64,000 nt of DNA from Balanoglossus misakiensis. Its lineage: Eukaryota; Hemichordata. Under the pieces are notes generated by a model. The model worked only from the letters and a program-made list of their open reading frames with translations, did not search any database and was not told the DNA's origin. Location of the stretch: contig CM082593.2 of NCBI GenBank assembly GCA_040954595.2, positions 7,564,001-7,628,000 of the forward strand, read 5' to 3'. The position numbers were made by a program, and so were the translations under genes. Positions 27,276 to 36,375 of this stretch are shown piece after piece. Every line of letters starts with the position of its first letter. Position 1 is the stretch's first letter.

Positions 27276-30200
27276 TTTATAGTTATTTGTTCTATTCAAA
27301 TCTTAATGTTATATATGATCAGCTGGCCGTAATTGACAGCATGTGCTCATAGCAATATCTTCTCTCCTATCCAGTCGAAATAAGGAGGAAGAGAGAATGT
27401 TTTTCCGACCCACATGGATCCGATTACCGGGGAACGAAATCAGTGTCGTTGGCGGGTATTGCCTGCCAGAAATGGACAGAGCAGGCGCCGCACCAACACT
27501 CAAGAACCCCGGATTGGTATATCGATGCTGGTCTGGGTGACCATAATTACTGTCGGAATCCAGACAATGCGGATAACCCGTGGTGTTACACTGTTGATCC
27601 AGATACAAGATGGGACTGGTGTGACGTAGGAGAGCCGGACATCACCTGCAGAATGCTGGGTAAGTCTGACTCTACGAAAGCTTTTAAAAGGTCTAGTGCT
27701 TAGCATGCTTAGTCCTATGTTTTTCGCTTCCCGAGATAACGACCATAAGACCGCTCAACGGAATGTGAAAAGGCTCAAGCAGACGAAGATGACGTCACCG
27801 TAGTCAATCACCTACCTCGACCTACCACTGATTGGCTGTTAATGACATGCGTGTTGTGTTATTCATATTCATATATACTCATCATCTATGCATAATAAGT
27901 TTAAATCAGGGTCCATGTTTACATATAGTTACACCGTCAACACTTCTAGTTTAAATTACCAGTAATACTATGTATGGTTAAAAGGGCATGGAACAGTCTT
28001 TAAATAACCATGTGGAGGCAACCACTTAAATCTGCCATTGACTGGAACTCACTGTAACTATATGGCTGAATTTGCACGAGTGAATATACTTTAGAACAAC
28101 ATTTTCCTTTGTTCTTTTCTGCACAGGAATTGAGTGTTTTTACCAAAGGCGGGCAACTGACTATCGCGGGTACCGGAGCACAACCTCGTCCGGTCGGAAG
28201 TGTCAAAAGTGGACAACGCAGTCCCCGCACACGCATTCTTTCGATCCCGACGTTTACGGGGAACACGGGATAGGCGACCACAACTACTGCCGCAACCCAT
28301 CCGGGGAAGAACCCACCGCCTGGTGCTTCACGACTGACCCGGATGTCAGAAGTGAAACCTGCGATGTCAATATGGACTCGGAGCACTGCATAACAGGTAA
28401 TTCTTTTAGTGGCCATGGCACTGTGAGGCCGCATGCGAGGGGCATATTTCTTAGTTCGTATTTTACTATGTCCCTGCAGGTCTTGCGATGCAAGATCATC
28501 GTGTGCAACTGTCGGGCCTTTTAGCACAGTCGGCCATGTTTGTCCTGTGTCACGTGAGAATGCCCTCCCATATACTGCCTAGTCACGTGAGGTCTCGCAG
28601 TGTCTCGCGGAGTCCGGAAAATGGTCTATGTATGCCTTATTTCATTTCAAGAACTAATCTGAAGCATGAACCCAAAATCGTTAATTGTGTTGTTAAGTAT
28701 ACCTTTCTATCTAAAGAGATGCCTTACTTTATTATAAAACTGTTAGACACACATCGCGTTTTGGAACAGATTATTTTAAGATCTTTGGATTATTTTATCT
28801 TAATGTATCACCAGGGCGCGTTATAGATGAATTCAGCGCTTCGGGCGCATTGATGAACTATCTCGAATATCTTGACTACGACCAGCAATACCAGGACATC
28901 AGTGTCACGGAGTGCGCAAGACTGTGTCTAGAGTCCAACAGTTTCTTCTGCATGTTTTTCGACTATTTCGCCCCAAACAACACTTGCTGCTTGAGTTCCA
29001 ACGTGACTGCCGAGAACACGAGCCAGGAACCAACCTTGCAAGCGGATGGTATCAGGTACAGCCGGATTATTGATGGTGAGTGCACCAAAACAGTACCATC
29101 CTACAGTGCATCTACTAGTATTGGTTGGGCGAATGTATGCCCTTCACACACACGAATAAACTCATGGTCACAAACCAGTTCCGAATCATCTAAAAGCAAC
29201 GCTCATTTGCTGAAAGCACAGACATCATGCGAACCACCTGAAAACTTCTTCCAAGACTCAAGTTCAATTGAAATTTTATAAACAGGTATAGATGTCTTGT
29301 GGGTTATATTATAGACAAAAACTGGAATACATATATGAGCTTATATTAATAGTCACATTCTGTGAGAAAAGTGGGATTTTCCAACCTAAAATACTTGCTG
29401 TGGGTTTCTGTGATTACCATATCAAATAAACCTTGTAGTTCTACAAATTCCCAGTTGCGCGTTGTCCTGCCATGCAGGGTCTATTTTCCACACATAAAAT
29501 CATCATTTAGTGTGTTTATGTGTCTTGGATTTATCACAATCACAATCGAGCGGTCTGTTTTAAATCACTGAATTTGCCAATGATATGTCCATTTATTCAT
29601 TTATATCACCGCAGACTCTGAAATGGATGTGGTGAAATTTCAACAGCATCCAAATCGGAACATGCTGAAGAGCGGCTATCAGAAACTAGTGACGGCGGCA
29701 AATCTACCGGACTGTGTCACAGCGTGTCTGTCACTAGAGATCTTCAATTGTTTGTCCCTCGACTTCTGTCCGTCTTGCTCGACGTGTTATCTGTACGAGC
29801 AAGCGGCGGCTACAGCCGCTGATGAAATAACAGAGGATATCAGTTATGTTCACCTAGACAGGATAGGTAAACATCGCCTCTGTCTGTCTGTCTGTCTGTC
29901 TGTGTCTGTCTGTCTGCCTGCCTGCCTGTCTGTCTGCCTGTCTGTCTGTCTGTCTGTCTGTCTATTCACTTTGAATTGTATTGTTGCCAAATTCAACACT
30001 CTTCGACAAAATTTATCAAACAGACACCAACTTTAGGAATGCCAACTTAATTGACAGGTCATCATCAATTGCGAATACCAGCAGGTAACGCAAAACACTT
30101 GTTACAATCATAAGCAAACCATTCTGGGGATTAGTATTAAACTTCATTGATTTCCATCAATCTTCTTCTGCCTTTAGATTTTGCGTCGATCAAAGATAGA

Positions 30201-33200
30201 AATGGTCCAGATGTTTCTAATGTGATGTTCGCTTTTGATGAGTACGGTTTGCGTCATTTACCGGGCCATACAGACAGAGTTTTCCATCGCTCGACCGAAG
30301 CTGACTGCGCCGCACGCTGCCTCAAAGAGAACGACTTCCACTGCCTGACGTTTGAATATGTTATCTCGACCAGAAAATGCATCCTGAGCAGTGAAAGTCA
30401 CTTAACATTGTCAATACAGTTAGAAGACGCGGTGGCCATCCAAACAAAGTACTATGTTAGACGGGACATTGCCAAAATAGGTAATGAAAATTATATGTAT
30501 GTGTGTGTCCTTTATGCGTGTGTGTACACATACATGTATGTATGTATGTGTGTATGTATGTATGTATGTATGTATGTATGTATGTATGTATGTGTGTATG
30601 TATGTATGTATGTATGTATGTATGTATGTATGTATGTATGTATGTATGTATGTATGTATGTATGTATGTATGTATGTATGTATGTATGTATGTATGTATG
30701 TATGTATGTATGTATGTATATGTGTGTATGTATGTATGTATGTATGTATGTATGTATGTATGTATGTATGTATGTATGTATGTATGTATGTATGTATGTA
30801 TGTATGTATGTATGTATGTATGTATGTATGTATGTATGTATGTATGTATGTATGTATGTATGTATGTATGTATGTATGTATGTATGTATGTATGTATGTA
30901 TGTATGTATGTATGTATGTATGTATGTATGTATGTAGGTATGTATGCATGTATGTAGGTATGTACAGTAGGTATGTATGTATCTATGTATATCTATGTAT
31001 GTATCTATATGTGTATGGCATAGTTTGAATAGCAATTCTATGTGTATTTAATCTCGATTCTGGAATCTGAACCAGGGTGAACTTCTGGAAGGGACCTGGG
31101 CATTATATGAAAAATCAATCTATAGTACATGTACTCTGTTTTCAGATGACAACAATAGCTGCCCTGATGAGTTCGAACTCTGTGGCTCGGGGGAATGTGT
31201 CTACCGGTATGCCGTATGTGACACCATTCCAAACTGTAGCGATGGCAGCGATGAAGTCGACTGTGTTGTAAATGGTAAAGGTCAGAACCCTTTTTTCGCC
31301 AAAATACTGGCGTGTTTTTCACGTTAGGTTGATTTCTACATTACAGAACTCTTCTCTGCTGATGTGTTATAAAATATAAACATGACATATTACTATAATT
31401 TGGATTAAAGTAATATGTCATCTTCATAATCTGTAACAGCCGTTGTACATGCATTGTTACTTTTATTTTTTCGCTGTTTTACTACACAAGTTCGTATATT
31501 TCTATTAGTCTATTTACAAAGACAAGACATCAATATAAACGTGCAAAGATAATCGCGTGTTTGTTGTATTTACTCAACGTTTTATAGGGGGCATGTGCAA
31601 AGCACAGTCAACCTTCCGTACACAGACACATGGGCTATTGTTTTTAGGTATAGAAGTGCCCACGTCAAGAAATATTGGTCTTTAAACCAAATTATCATTT
31701 TTTACATTCGACAATGGTTATTTTTCTTCTTCTGACAGACACGACAGATGACAATAGTTACAGCGACGTTGAGAAGTTTTTACACATACCCGGCGTCACT
31801 CCGGCGATTGTGGAGGACTTTGAGAGGAATTATTACAAAGACAATGGTTTCAGTGCGGTCAAAGGTGAAGTTCCTCCGGATTGGTATGGCTTTAAGACGT
31901 TCAGCGCGACTCCCGACTACAGCGATCTTCGGAATGTTTTGAAACTGAACAGGGATGAAATCAAGGAGTATGGACACCAAGCGGAGGATTTTATACTGCA
32001 GTGCGCGTATGACGAAACAACTTGCAGTCCGAGGTAAGATATGAAAACATTATATTTTTTTTCGATATTCAGAATGGGTGAAAAGAAGACCTAGGGCTTT
32101 TTCGCAAAAAATGGAGATTTGTGCAGTTCATGTAATTATCATGCATTAATTTTACCGTTCACAGTCGATGCTCTGTTGCGTTTAATGTGTATGGAAGCTT
32201 AACTTAAAAGATGGCGATGTATTTGGTTGACACATTGCTGTAGTGACGAACCATGAAAATTAATCCAATAACTATTACATGGTATTACATGGTTGGGTTT
32301 TCGTCGGCGGCTCAGACTTTGAGTGATGAGCAATTACAGACTGACTACCAACAACTCCCTATAGAGGAAATACTGCAGTTCAAAACTGAATTCAATGTGT
32401 TCGAGGCGTGTAGGTGTTTCTGTTTTCACGGTCCTGTACATTTCAGTGATTTTGCGGTTTTTCAAGATGACCAATACGGCAACTGTTTCAAGTTTAACCA
32501 CGGCAAGAACGACTCTTCCATTCGATACACGAACAAACAAGGATCGCACTACGGTGAGTGGGACAATGTCTACGTTTCCTTACAGTCAGGAACGATGGTG
32601 ATATTTCTCTAGAGGCGCCAGAAGTTTCAACGCCAACTTTGCTAAGATGTACTTTTTTCCCCTCAAAATGTCTCTGTTAGGACCCACAAGGACTATATAC
32701 TGTAAAACGGGTTATTTTCGCGAGCAATAAATTTTCGCGAAATACGCAAAAATACGTAAAAATAAAAAGTCGCGTAAAATGTTTTCTGGGGATATAACGA
32801 TGTAATTAGTGAGATACGAGAAAGCGAAAATTAATCCTTGCGTAACCGTTGCCTCTCCTGATATCGCTAAAATTTCATGTCGCGAAAATAACCCGTTTTA
32901 CAGTATTTTCTGTATTATCTACTCGCGAGACTTGGTTAATTTTGTTTTATGTTATTTATAACTATCTGCGAGCAAAATATTTTCTGCTCAATACATTTCT
33001 CACACAGGTTTGAAGTTGACCTTGTTTTTAGAGCAAGACGAATATATCAGCATTTACGGACGCAACGCCGGGGCGCGGTTAATCATCCTGCCTGATGACG
33101 TCACTGTTTTCCCTCAAGACGAAGGAATAACAGTTATGCCTGGCACTGTGACGTCTGTTGCGGTCAAGGAGGTGCGGGTGTGATATTCATCCTTATTCTT

Positions 33201-33286
33201 GTTTCCTTGAAAAATATTAATAAACCTTATATTGTAATTAGCGTGTGTGTTTAAGTATGGGACATAAGGTCGCCCCGCTTTTAATT

Positions 33287-33335
<49 letters not shown>

Positions 33336-35989
33336 CTCTCTCTCCCTCCCCCTCTCTCTTTTATTCCTCGGACGCTTACAATGACTATGTTTATGAGTAC
33401 ATTTTTGTTTTTGACAGCTTCATCTCACATTTTTTCCTTGAATCAACAGAGACACACGTTAAGGAAATCCCATCCGTATGGAGTGTGTAGTCAAGAAGAG
33501 CTAAGTGATAACTTATATGGTGATGGATATTCATACACTATGCTCGTGAGTATAGACAGCCATCTAACTATTAATTTAGTGTGGCAGTGCGTAATTACAC
33601 ATGGGAATGGCACTACGGTATTGTATATGGAAACATTCAACCGTTAGTGTTATTAAAACGTGCTCATATTAAAACAAAATGCGGGTGTGTACTTGGGCCA
33701 TAAGTATGCCATTTCGGGGCACCATTTGACGTAGTGATGAGCGCGGCCTCTGTCGACACAGTGTCTGTTTGAATATGTCTCTCTATCCAACCAACCAACC
33801 AACCAACCCATTACTAGCCTCAATCTATCCACCCACCCATCCATCCGTCCCTTGATCAAGTATCCATCATAGACACTTTGTGTTAACTTCTGCACCTCCC
33901 CATGAGCAGGCTTGCAGGCAGCCGTGTTTCCAGCGCCACCTGTCGAAGTACTGCGGATGCGTGGACTCGTATATCACGGGAGAACCACAGTGTCTTATGA
34001 CCAACATCACACAAGGTATGTTGGATAACCTATTGTTATGCAAATCACACTATGACAAATTTGACAGCTAAATACTAGTACATACAATGCATAAATGCAT
34101 CCATCCATCCATATATCAATCCATCGTTTTCCCGTTTTACACTAATTAAACTATTCCAAGACTCTTGAGTATTCTGCCAATATAATTTCGTCGAAATTAA
34201 TGTATGTCACGTGATTACCCATTCACAGATATGTGTAAACAGTTCATACGATATCTGTTTCAATCAGAGCGTATTGACTGCGACTGCCGCATCCCATGCA
34301 GGTACGTCATTACAGCAATTTTACTCGCCTACAATTAATCCTATATGTGTTTTCTACTGGTTTTAGAAGTACATATGTATAAGCAATATCCTTTATCACG
34401 TTCATTGACGCATTTGAGTTAAATTGCAAATTCTGATTCTTCTGTGTTCTGTTACAAGGGAGAAGTGGTACTCAAAGACTATTTCACAGTCACTATGGCC
34501 AGCCAGTGTTCATTTGGTGAGATATCATATTAGTAGTTTCAGTGAACGTGATTAACCAATACAGTAACGTTTTGAGTCGAGACATTTAAATAAAACGAGT
34601 AATCATTATTTTTTGCATTTTCATTGATTTTCGGTATTTTCGTACATTTGTACTCACTATTCACGTTGTATGGGAAACCTAAATTCACACATCACACAGT
34701 ATGATCGAAGATGTATTTCATATTTATGAATTAAATTCTTCGATTTTGATCATCATGGAAAATGCATCGAACGACAGAGGGCATAATTCATGCTAATACA
34801 TTAATTTTCACTCACAGTCTCACTTGTTGAAGACCATACACTCTTTAAGTCCAAAGACGAAGGACATCAATGACGCCGAGTCAGTCAGGTAAAAAATATA
34901 TACACACTATATTATATAATCAAGGGAGGTAAAGCCTGAAGCCGTGCATGTATCCCTAACAACATCCATATTGTATGGTATGGAGCTACAGTCATGTATT
35001 ACTAGACGGGTGGGATGTAACTTAAGTTTGCAGGAAAGGAAATATTTCAAAGAAGGAATGGCTAACGTTATACTTTGATCATGCCATCAGGTTGAATCTC
35101 GTCCAGATTGAAGTTTATTTTGAACAGCTGATAGTCGAAAGCACAACAGAGCACCCAGCGTATGGGGTAAGAGTAATTGTATCACCCTTCATCTCGTGGT
35201 TATTGTCCTAGCCTTAACCTAACCTCTTACTTTCCGTAACCTCTTCAATTGCCTACAGACACTTACAAGAAACTCACGTACGGTTGACAAAAGATCTCGT
35301 TACTTTATCCGAGCAGATTTACAAGTGCCTCGGGTTTCACAACAAATCTCGTTACTCGCCCGAGCAGATTAACTACTGTCTTGGGTTACTCGTAAACCTA
35401 GTTGATTTAGAAGTGTTGTAGGTTTACAAGATTATTTGTGCATACATACTGCTTTCGATTATATCGTAACCAGGGGTGATGTGTGATTGTTTTTCAGTAA
35501 TTCATTTCTTGTTCGACTCCCTATACCATGTCAAACTGTTCTGCCCTCTGGTTGTCAACCCGACGTGTATATGCAAATTACATAAATATGCAAATTATAT
35601 GCATCAAGTATGCAAATTATATGCATCAAGAATGCAAATTCTGATTACGTCAGAACCAAGCCAGACCACGGGAGGGGATCAAAAGACCTATATATTGAGT
35701 ATGTTTAACATTTTCATAAAACACACACTATTCCTTGCAGGGTGAAGATTTTCTCAGTGATATCGGCGGGACGCTGGGCCTTTACATCGGCCTCTCAGTC
35801 ATCACGGTGGCCGAATTCATCGAACTGGTGGCCGTGATGATCAGACACGTTCACCATTACCGCAAAGCCGGTCGCGTTGACACCAAAAACAAGCAAACCA
35901 ACCCACCTATTCCGGATTACTTTTCAGGGGCATTCGCTTACCCCAGCTTCAAAAGTATCAGGCCAGATATAACCATTGAAGACGTCTGA
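18661..35989 (+). CDS. DEG/ENaC/ASIC-type channel with an LDLa-PAN-kringle insertion (24 exons, 1537 aa)
   Basis: Amiloride-sensitive-type cation channel subunit, presumably trimeric in the plasma membrane with a large ectodomain. Exons: 18661-18882, 21907-22048, 22501-22620, 23874-23996, 24559-24678, 24899-25141, 25562-25831, 26390-26968, 27375-27659, 28127-28396, 28815-29075, 29615-29866, 30178-30480, 31146-31274, 31739-32033, 32447-32553, 33008-33171, 33450-33545, 33910-34015, 34229-34301, 34459-34516, 34818-34888, 35091-35166, 35741-35989. They sum to 4,614 nt in one frame with TGA at 35987. An in-frame TAA at 18643 precedes the ATG. Residues 1-121 and 1107-1537 form a normal 552-residue channel: HG motif at 27-28, TM1 about 43-65, FPTVTVCN, [13 protein letters not shown], [11 protein letters not shown], the C-rich thumb/palm, and TM2 with GLS. 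Residues 122-1106 are the inserted modules. Human ASIC5/BASIC is a possible relative by synteny only. Confidence 0.94.
19661..20013. repeat. 350-bp foldback element, family B copy 1
   Basis: The whole element is a long imperfect palindrome. Both halves carry GATACAAG, ATATCCAC or its inverse, GTTGAACG, a GTGTGTGT block and ATGAATAAT, ending in CTCTCGCTG and CAGCGAGAG arms. It is in channel intron 1. Related copies are at 50528-50882 (full) and 61612-61739 (half). Confidence 0.88.
21212..21866. repeat. (GTAT)n-(GT)n-(GTAT)n microsatellite, 650 bp
   Basis: About 490 bp of GTAT units with two GTACAT interruptions, then about 80 bp of GT, then about 85 bp of GTAT. It is in channel intron 1, ending about 40 bp before exon 2. 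Preceded by a flank (GAGCTTCCTGAAATAGGCCT) shared with the array at 26036. Confidence 0.98.
21907..22048 (+). CDS. channel exon 2: post-TM1 palm start, GC splice donor
   Basis: Encodes [20 protein letters not shown] and a charged helix up to ...[15 protein letters not shown] is the first ectodomain signature of the family. The exon must end in phase 1 to join the LDLa exon, which puts the donor at G|GCAAGT (22049): a GC-AG intron. No GT donor giving this phase is seen nearby. Confidence 0.9.
22501..22620 (+). CDS. channel exon 3: LDLa domain 1
   Basis: 40 codons, phase 1-1, residues about 122-161. Six cysteines and the calcium-binding [16 protein letters not shown] end of an LDL-receptor class A repeat. 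Confidence 0.95.
22676..22750. repeat. (GACA)n microsatellite
   Basis: About 75 bp of GACA units in channel intron 3, 55 bp after exon 3. The minus-strand Cys/Leu/Ser ORFs are artefacts of it. Confidence 0.97.
23874..23996 (+). CDS. channel exon 4: LDLa domain 2
   Basis: 41 codons, phase 1-1, residues about 162-202. Six cysteines, ending [16 protein letters not shown]. The SDE acidic motif is replaced by EDE, which may still bind calcium. Confidence 0.95.
24181..24340. repeat. 160-bp foldback element in channel intron 4
   Basis: GTGCCAAGTATTGAGC at the left is inverted as GCTTAATACTTGGCAT at the right. An inner pair, GTTATTGTTGA and TCAACAATAAC, extends the palindrome. Probably a non-autonomous transposon. 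Confidence 0.75.
24559..24678 (+). CDS. channel exon 5: LDLa domain 3
   Basis: 40 codons, phase 1-1, residues about 203-242. Six cysteines and the canonical [13 protein letters not shown] calcium cage. Confidence 0.95.
24899..25141 (+). CDS. channel exon 6: PAN/apple domain 1
   Basis: 81 codons, phase 1-1, residues about 243-323. The core pattern YCALSCLQ...FVCLSFDY...NCYL has the four central PAN cysteines and ends at a DYYERSNHG-like strand. Confidence 0.9.
25562..25831 (+). CDS. channel exon 7: PAN/apple domain 2
   Basis: 90 codons, phase 1-1, residues about 324-413. [19 protein letters not shown]...RCWL is a clear PAN core. It ends DYYERRG like exon 6, so exons 6 and 7 look like a tandem duplication. 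Confidence 0.93.
26036..26276. repeat. (GT)n-(GTAT)n-(ACTATGTAT)n microsatellite
   Basis: In channel intron 7. It ends with five TATACTATG-type 9-bp units. It shares an upstream flank with the array at 21212 and a downstream flank (TGTATGGCATAGTTTGA) with the array at 30522. Confidence 0.97.
26390..26968 (+). CDS. channel exon 8: kringle domains 1 and 2
   Basis: 193 codons, phase 1-1, residues about 414-606, coding two kringles in a single exon. Each has six cysteines and the kringle signatures (D)YRG, Cxx[10 protein letters not shown] or GDHNFCRNP, and PWCYT. They are joined by a linker rich in Thr, Pro and Gln ([17 protein letters not shown]). Confidence 0.95.
27138..27275. repeat. (CAG/CAA)n-(CAT)n microsatellite
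   Basis: About 65 bp of CAG/CAA then about 70 bp of CAT, in channel intron 8. Gln/His/Asn repeat ORFs are artefacts. No splice sites place it in the channel. Confidence 0.97.
27375..27659 (+). CDS. channel exon 9: kringle domain 3
   Basis: 95 codons, phase 1-1, residues about 607-701. Six cysteines and [20 protein letters not shown]. Acidic residues before PWCY and an Arg before WDWC resemble the lysine-binding site of plasminogen kringles, so ligand binding is plausible. Confidence 0.95.
28127..28396 (+). CDS. channel exon 10: kringle domain 4
   Basis: 90 codons, phase 1-1, residues about 702-791. Six cysteines, [25 protein letters not shown] and AWCFT (Phe for the usual Tyr). Confidence 0.95.
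28815..29075 (+). CDS. channel exon 11: PAN/apple domain 3
   Basis: 87 codons, phase 1-1, residues about 792-878. [19 protein letters not shown]...CCL core. Contains NNT, NVT and NTS sequons. Confidence 0.9.
29615..29866 (+). CDS. channel exon 12: PAN/apple domain 4
   Basis: 84 codons, phase 1-1, residues about 879-962. [20 protein letters not shown]...CYL core, with two extra cysteines (CPSCSTC), so a variant disulphide pattern is likely. Confidence 0.9.
29879..29964. repeat. (TGTC)n microsatellite
   Basis: Imperfect TGTC/TGCC units beginning 13 bp after the exon 12 donor. Confidence 0.96.
30178..30480 (+). CDS. channel exon 13: PAN/apple domain 5
   Basis: 101 codons, phase 1-1, residues about 963-1063. 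[19 protein letters not shown]...KCIL core. Confidence 0.92.
30522..31018. repeat. (GTAT)n microsatellite, 500 bp
   Basis: In channel intron 13. Almost pure GTAT, with occasional GTGT and GTAG units. The Met/Tyr/Val/Cys and His/Thr/Tyr/Ile ORFs on both strands are artefacts. Confidence 0.98.
31146..31274 (+). CDS. channel exon 14: LDLa domain 4, last inserted module
   Basis: 43 codons, phase 1-1, residues about 1064-1106. Six cysteines, ending [16 protein letters not shown]. The donor is G|GTAAAG. The next possible donor, seven bases on, would break the frame. Confidence 0.94.
31739..32553 (+). CDS. channel exons 15-16: return to DEG/ENaC ectodomain
   Basis: Exon 15 (31739-32033, phase 1 to 2) encodes an acidic helical stretch ending [15 protein letters not shown]. 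Exon 16 (32447-32553) encodes [20 protein letters not shown], the family's F-x-D-x-Y-G-x-C-x-x-F-N signature. The channel therefore resumes directly after the inserted block. Confidence 0.93.
32698..32905. repeat. 208-bp inverted-repeat element, family A copy 1
   Basis: Perfect 26-bp terminal inverted repeats beginning TACTGTAAAACGGGTTATTT. The CG-rich interior (TTTCGCGA motifs) is also partly palindromic. It is in channel intron 16. Other copies: 42424-42640, 59466-59677, 60786-60997 and a partial one at 62690. Confidence 0.93.
33008..35166 (+). CDS. channel exons 17-23: palm, thumb and wrist
   Basis: Exon 17 has [20 protein letters not shown] and FPQDEGI. Exons 18-21 carry the conserved cysteine series [36 protein letters not shown] and [12 protein letters not shown]. 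Exon 22 is [12 protein letters not shown]. Exon 23 is [17 protein letters not shown], the last strand before TM2. All exons have consensus splice sites and compatible phases. Confidence 0.94.
33288..33360. repeat. TGTC/TC microsatellite
   Basis: In channel intron 17. A further CCAA/CATC run is at about 33785-33850. Confidence 0.95.
35571..35639. repeat. four ATGCAAAT octamers in tandem in the last channel intron
   Basis: ATGCAAAT occurs at 35571, 35588, 35610 and 35632, the last three at a 22-bp period, with ATGCATCAAG between them. The octamer is the classical POU/Oct binding site. Regulation is inferred, not shown. Confidence 0.8.
35741..35989 (+). CDS. channel exon 24: TM2, selectivity filter, C terminus
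   Basis: 82 codons plus stop. [20 protein letters not shown] begins TM2. GLS corresponds to the G-x-S selectivity filter. The cytoplasmic tail is about 55 residues, with no PPxY motif. The nearest sequence is PPIPDYF. Confidence 0.95.
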   Translation, partial: GEDFLSDIGGTLGLYIGLSVITVAEFIELVAVMIRHVHHYRKAGRVDTKNKQTNPPIPDYFSGAFAYPSFKSIRPDITIEDV

Positions 35990-36375
35990 TACAGTTCACA
36001 GCAATATCTTTTACTACCATTTTTACGACAAGCATCGATGTAACATATTTATACGGAATACTGTCCTACGTTTAGGCATATGATATCAGTTGACATGTTA
36101 TGTGTACCTATACCTTATGTTCGATTGATTACAATTATTTTATACGACAATTATTTGATACAGTCGCCAATTTTCCACAAAGCGACCACATTCTGTGGGT
36201 TTTAAACATATTATTAAATACTAGTCCGCATTCATAATATTTATTTATACTGTAAATTATTTACATTATATATCTACTCTATACATTTTAAATTTATATT
36301 TGTGAAGTTACAGTTTATTATGTCTATGTTATGAAAATTATGTATGAAATAAATATCTGTGGATGATCGACTACC
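35990..36375 (+). other. channel 3' untranslated region with poly(A) signal
   Basis: AT-rich sequence with a canonical AATAAA at 36348-36353, about 360 bp after the stop codon. No repeats or ORFs. Confidence 0.7.

Noticed and set aside
22501-31274. A separate kringle/PAN/LDLa gene nested in a channel intron
   Set aside because: No start codon with signal peptide, stop codon or poly(A) signal belongs to the block. Its first and last exon phases match the channel exons exactly. Kept as the main alternative for experimental test.
32253-32446. Open frame upstream of channel exon 16 ([20 protein letters not shown])
   Set aside because: Exon 15 already joins exon 16 in the right phase and the family alignment is continuous. 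The stretch has no acceptor and donor pair fitting both sides.
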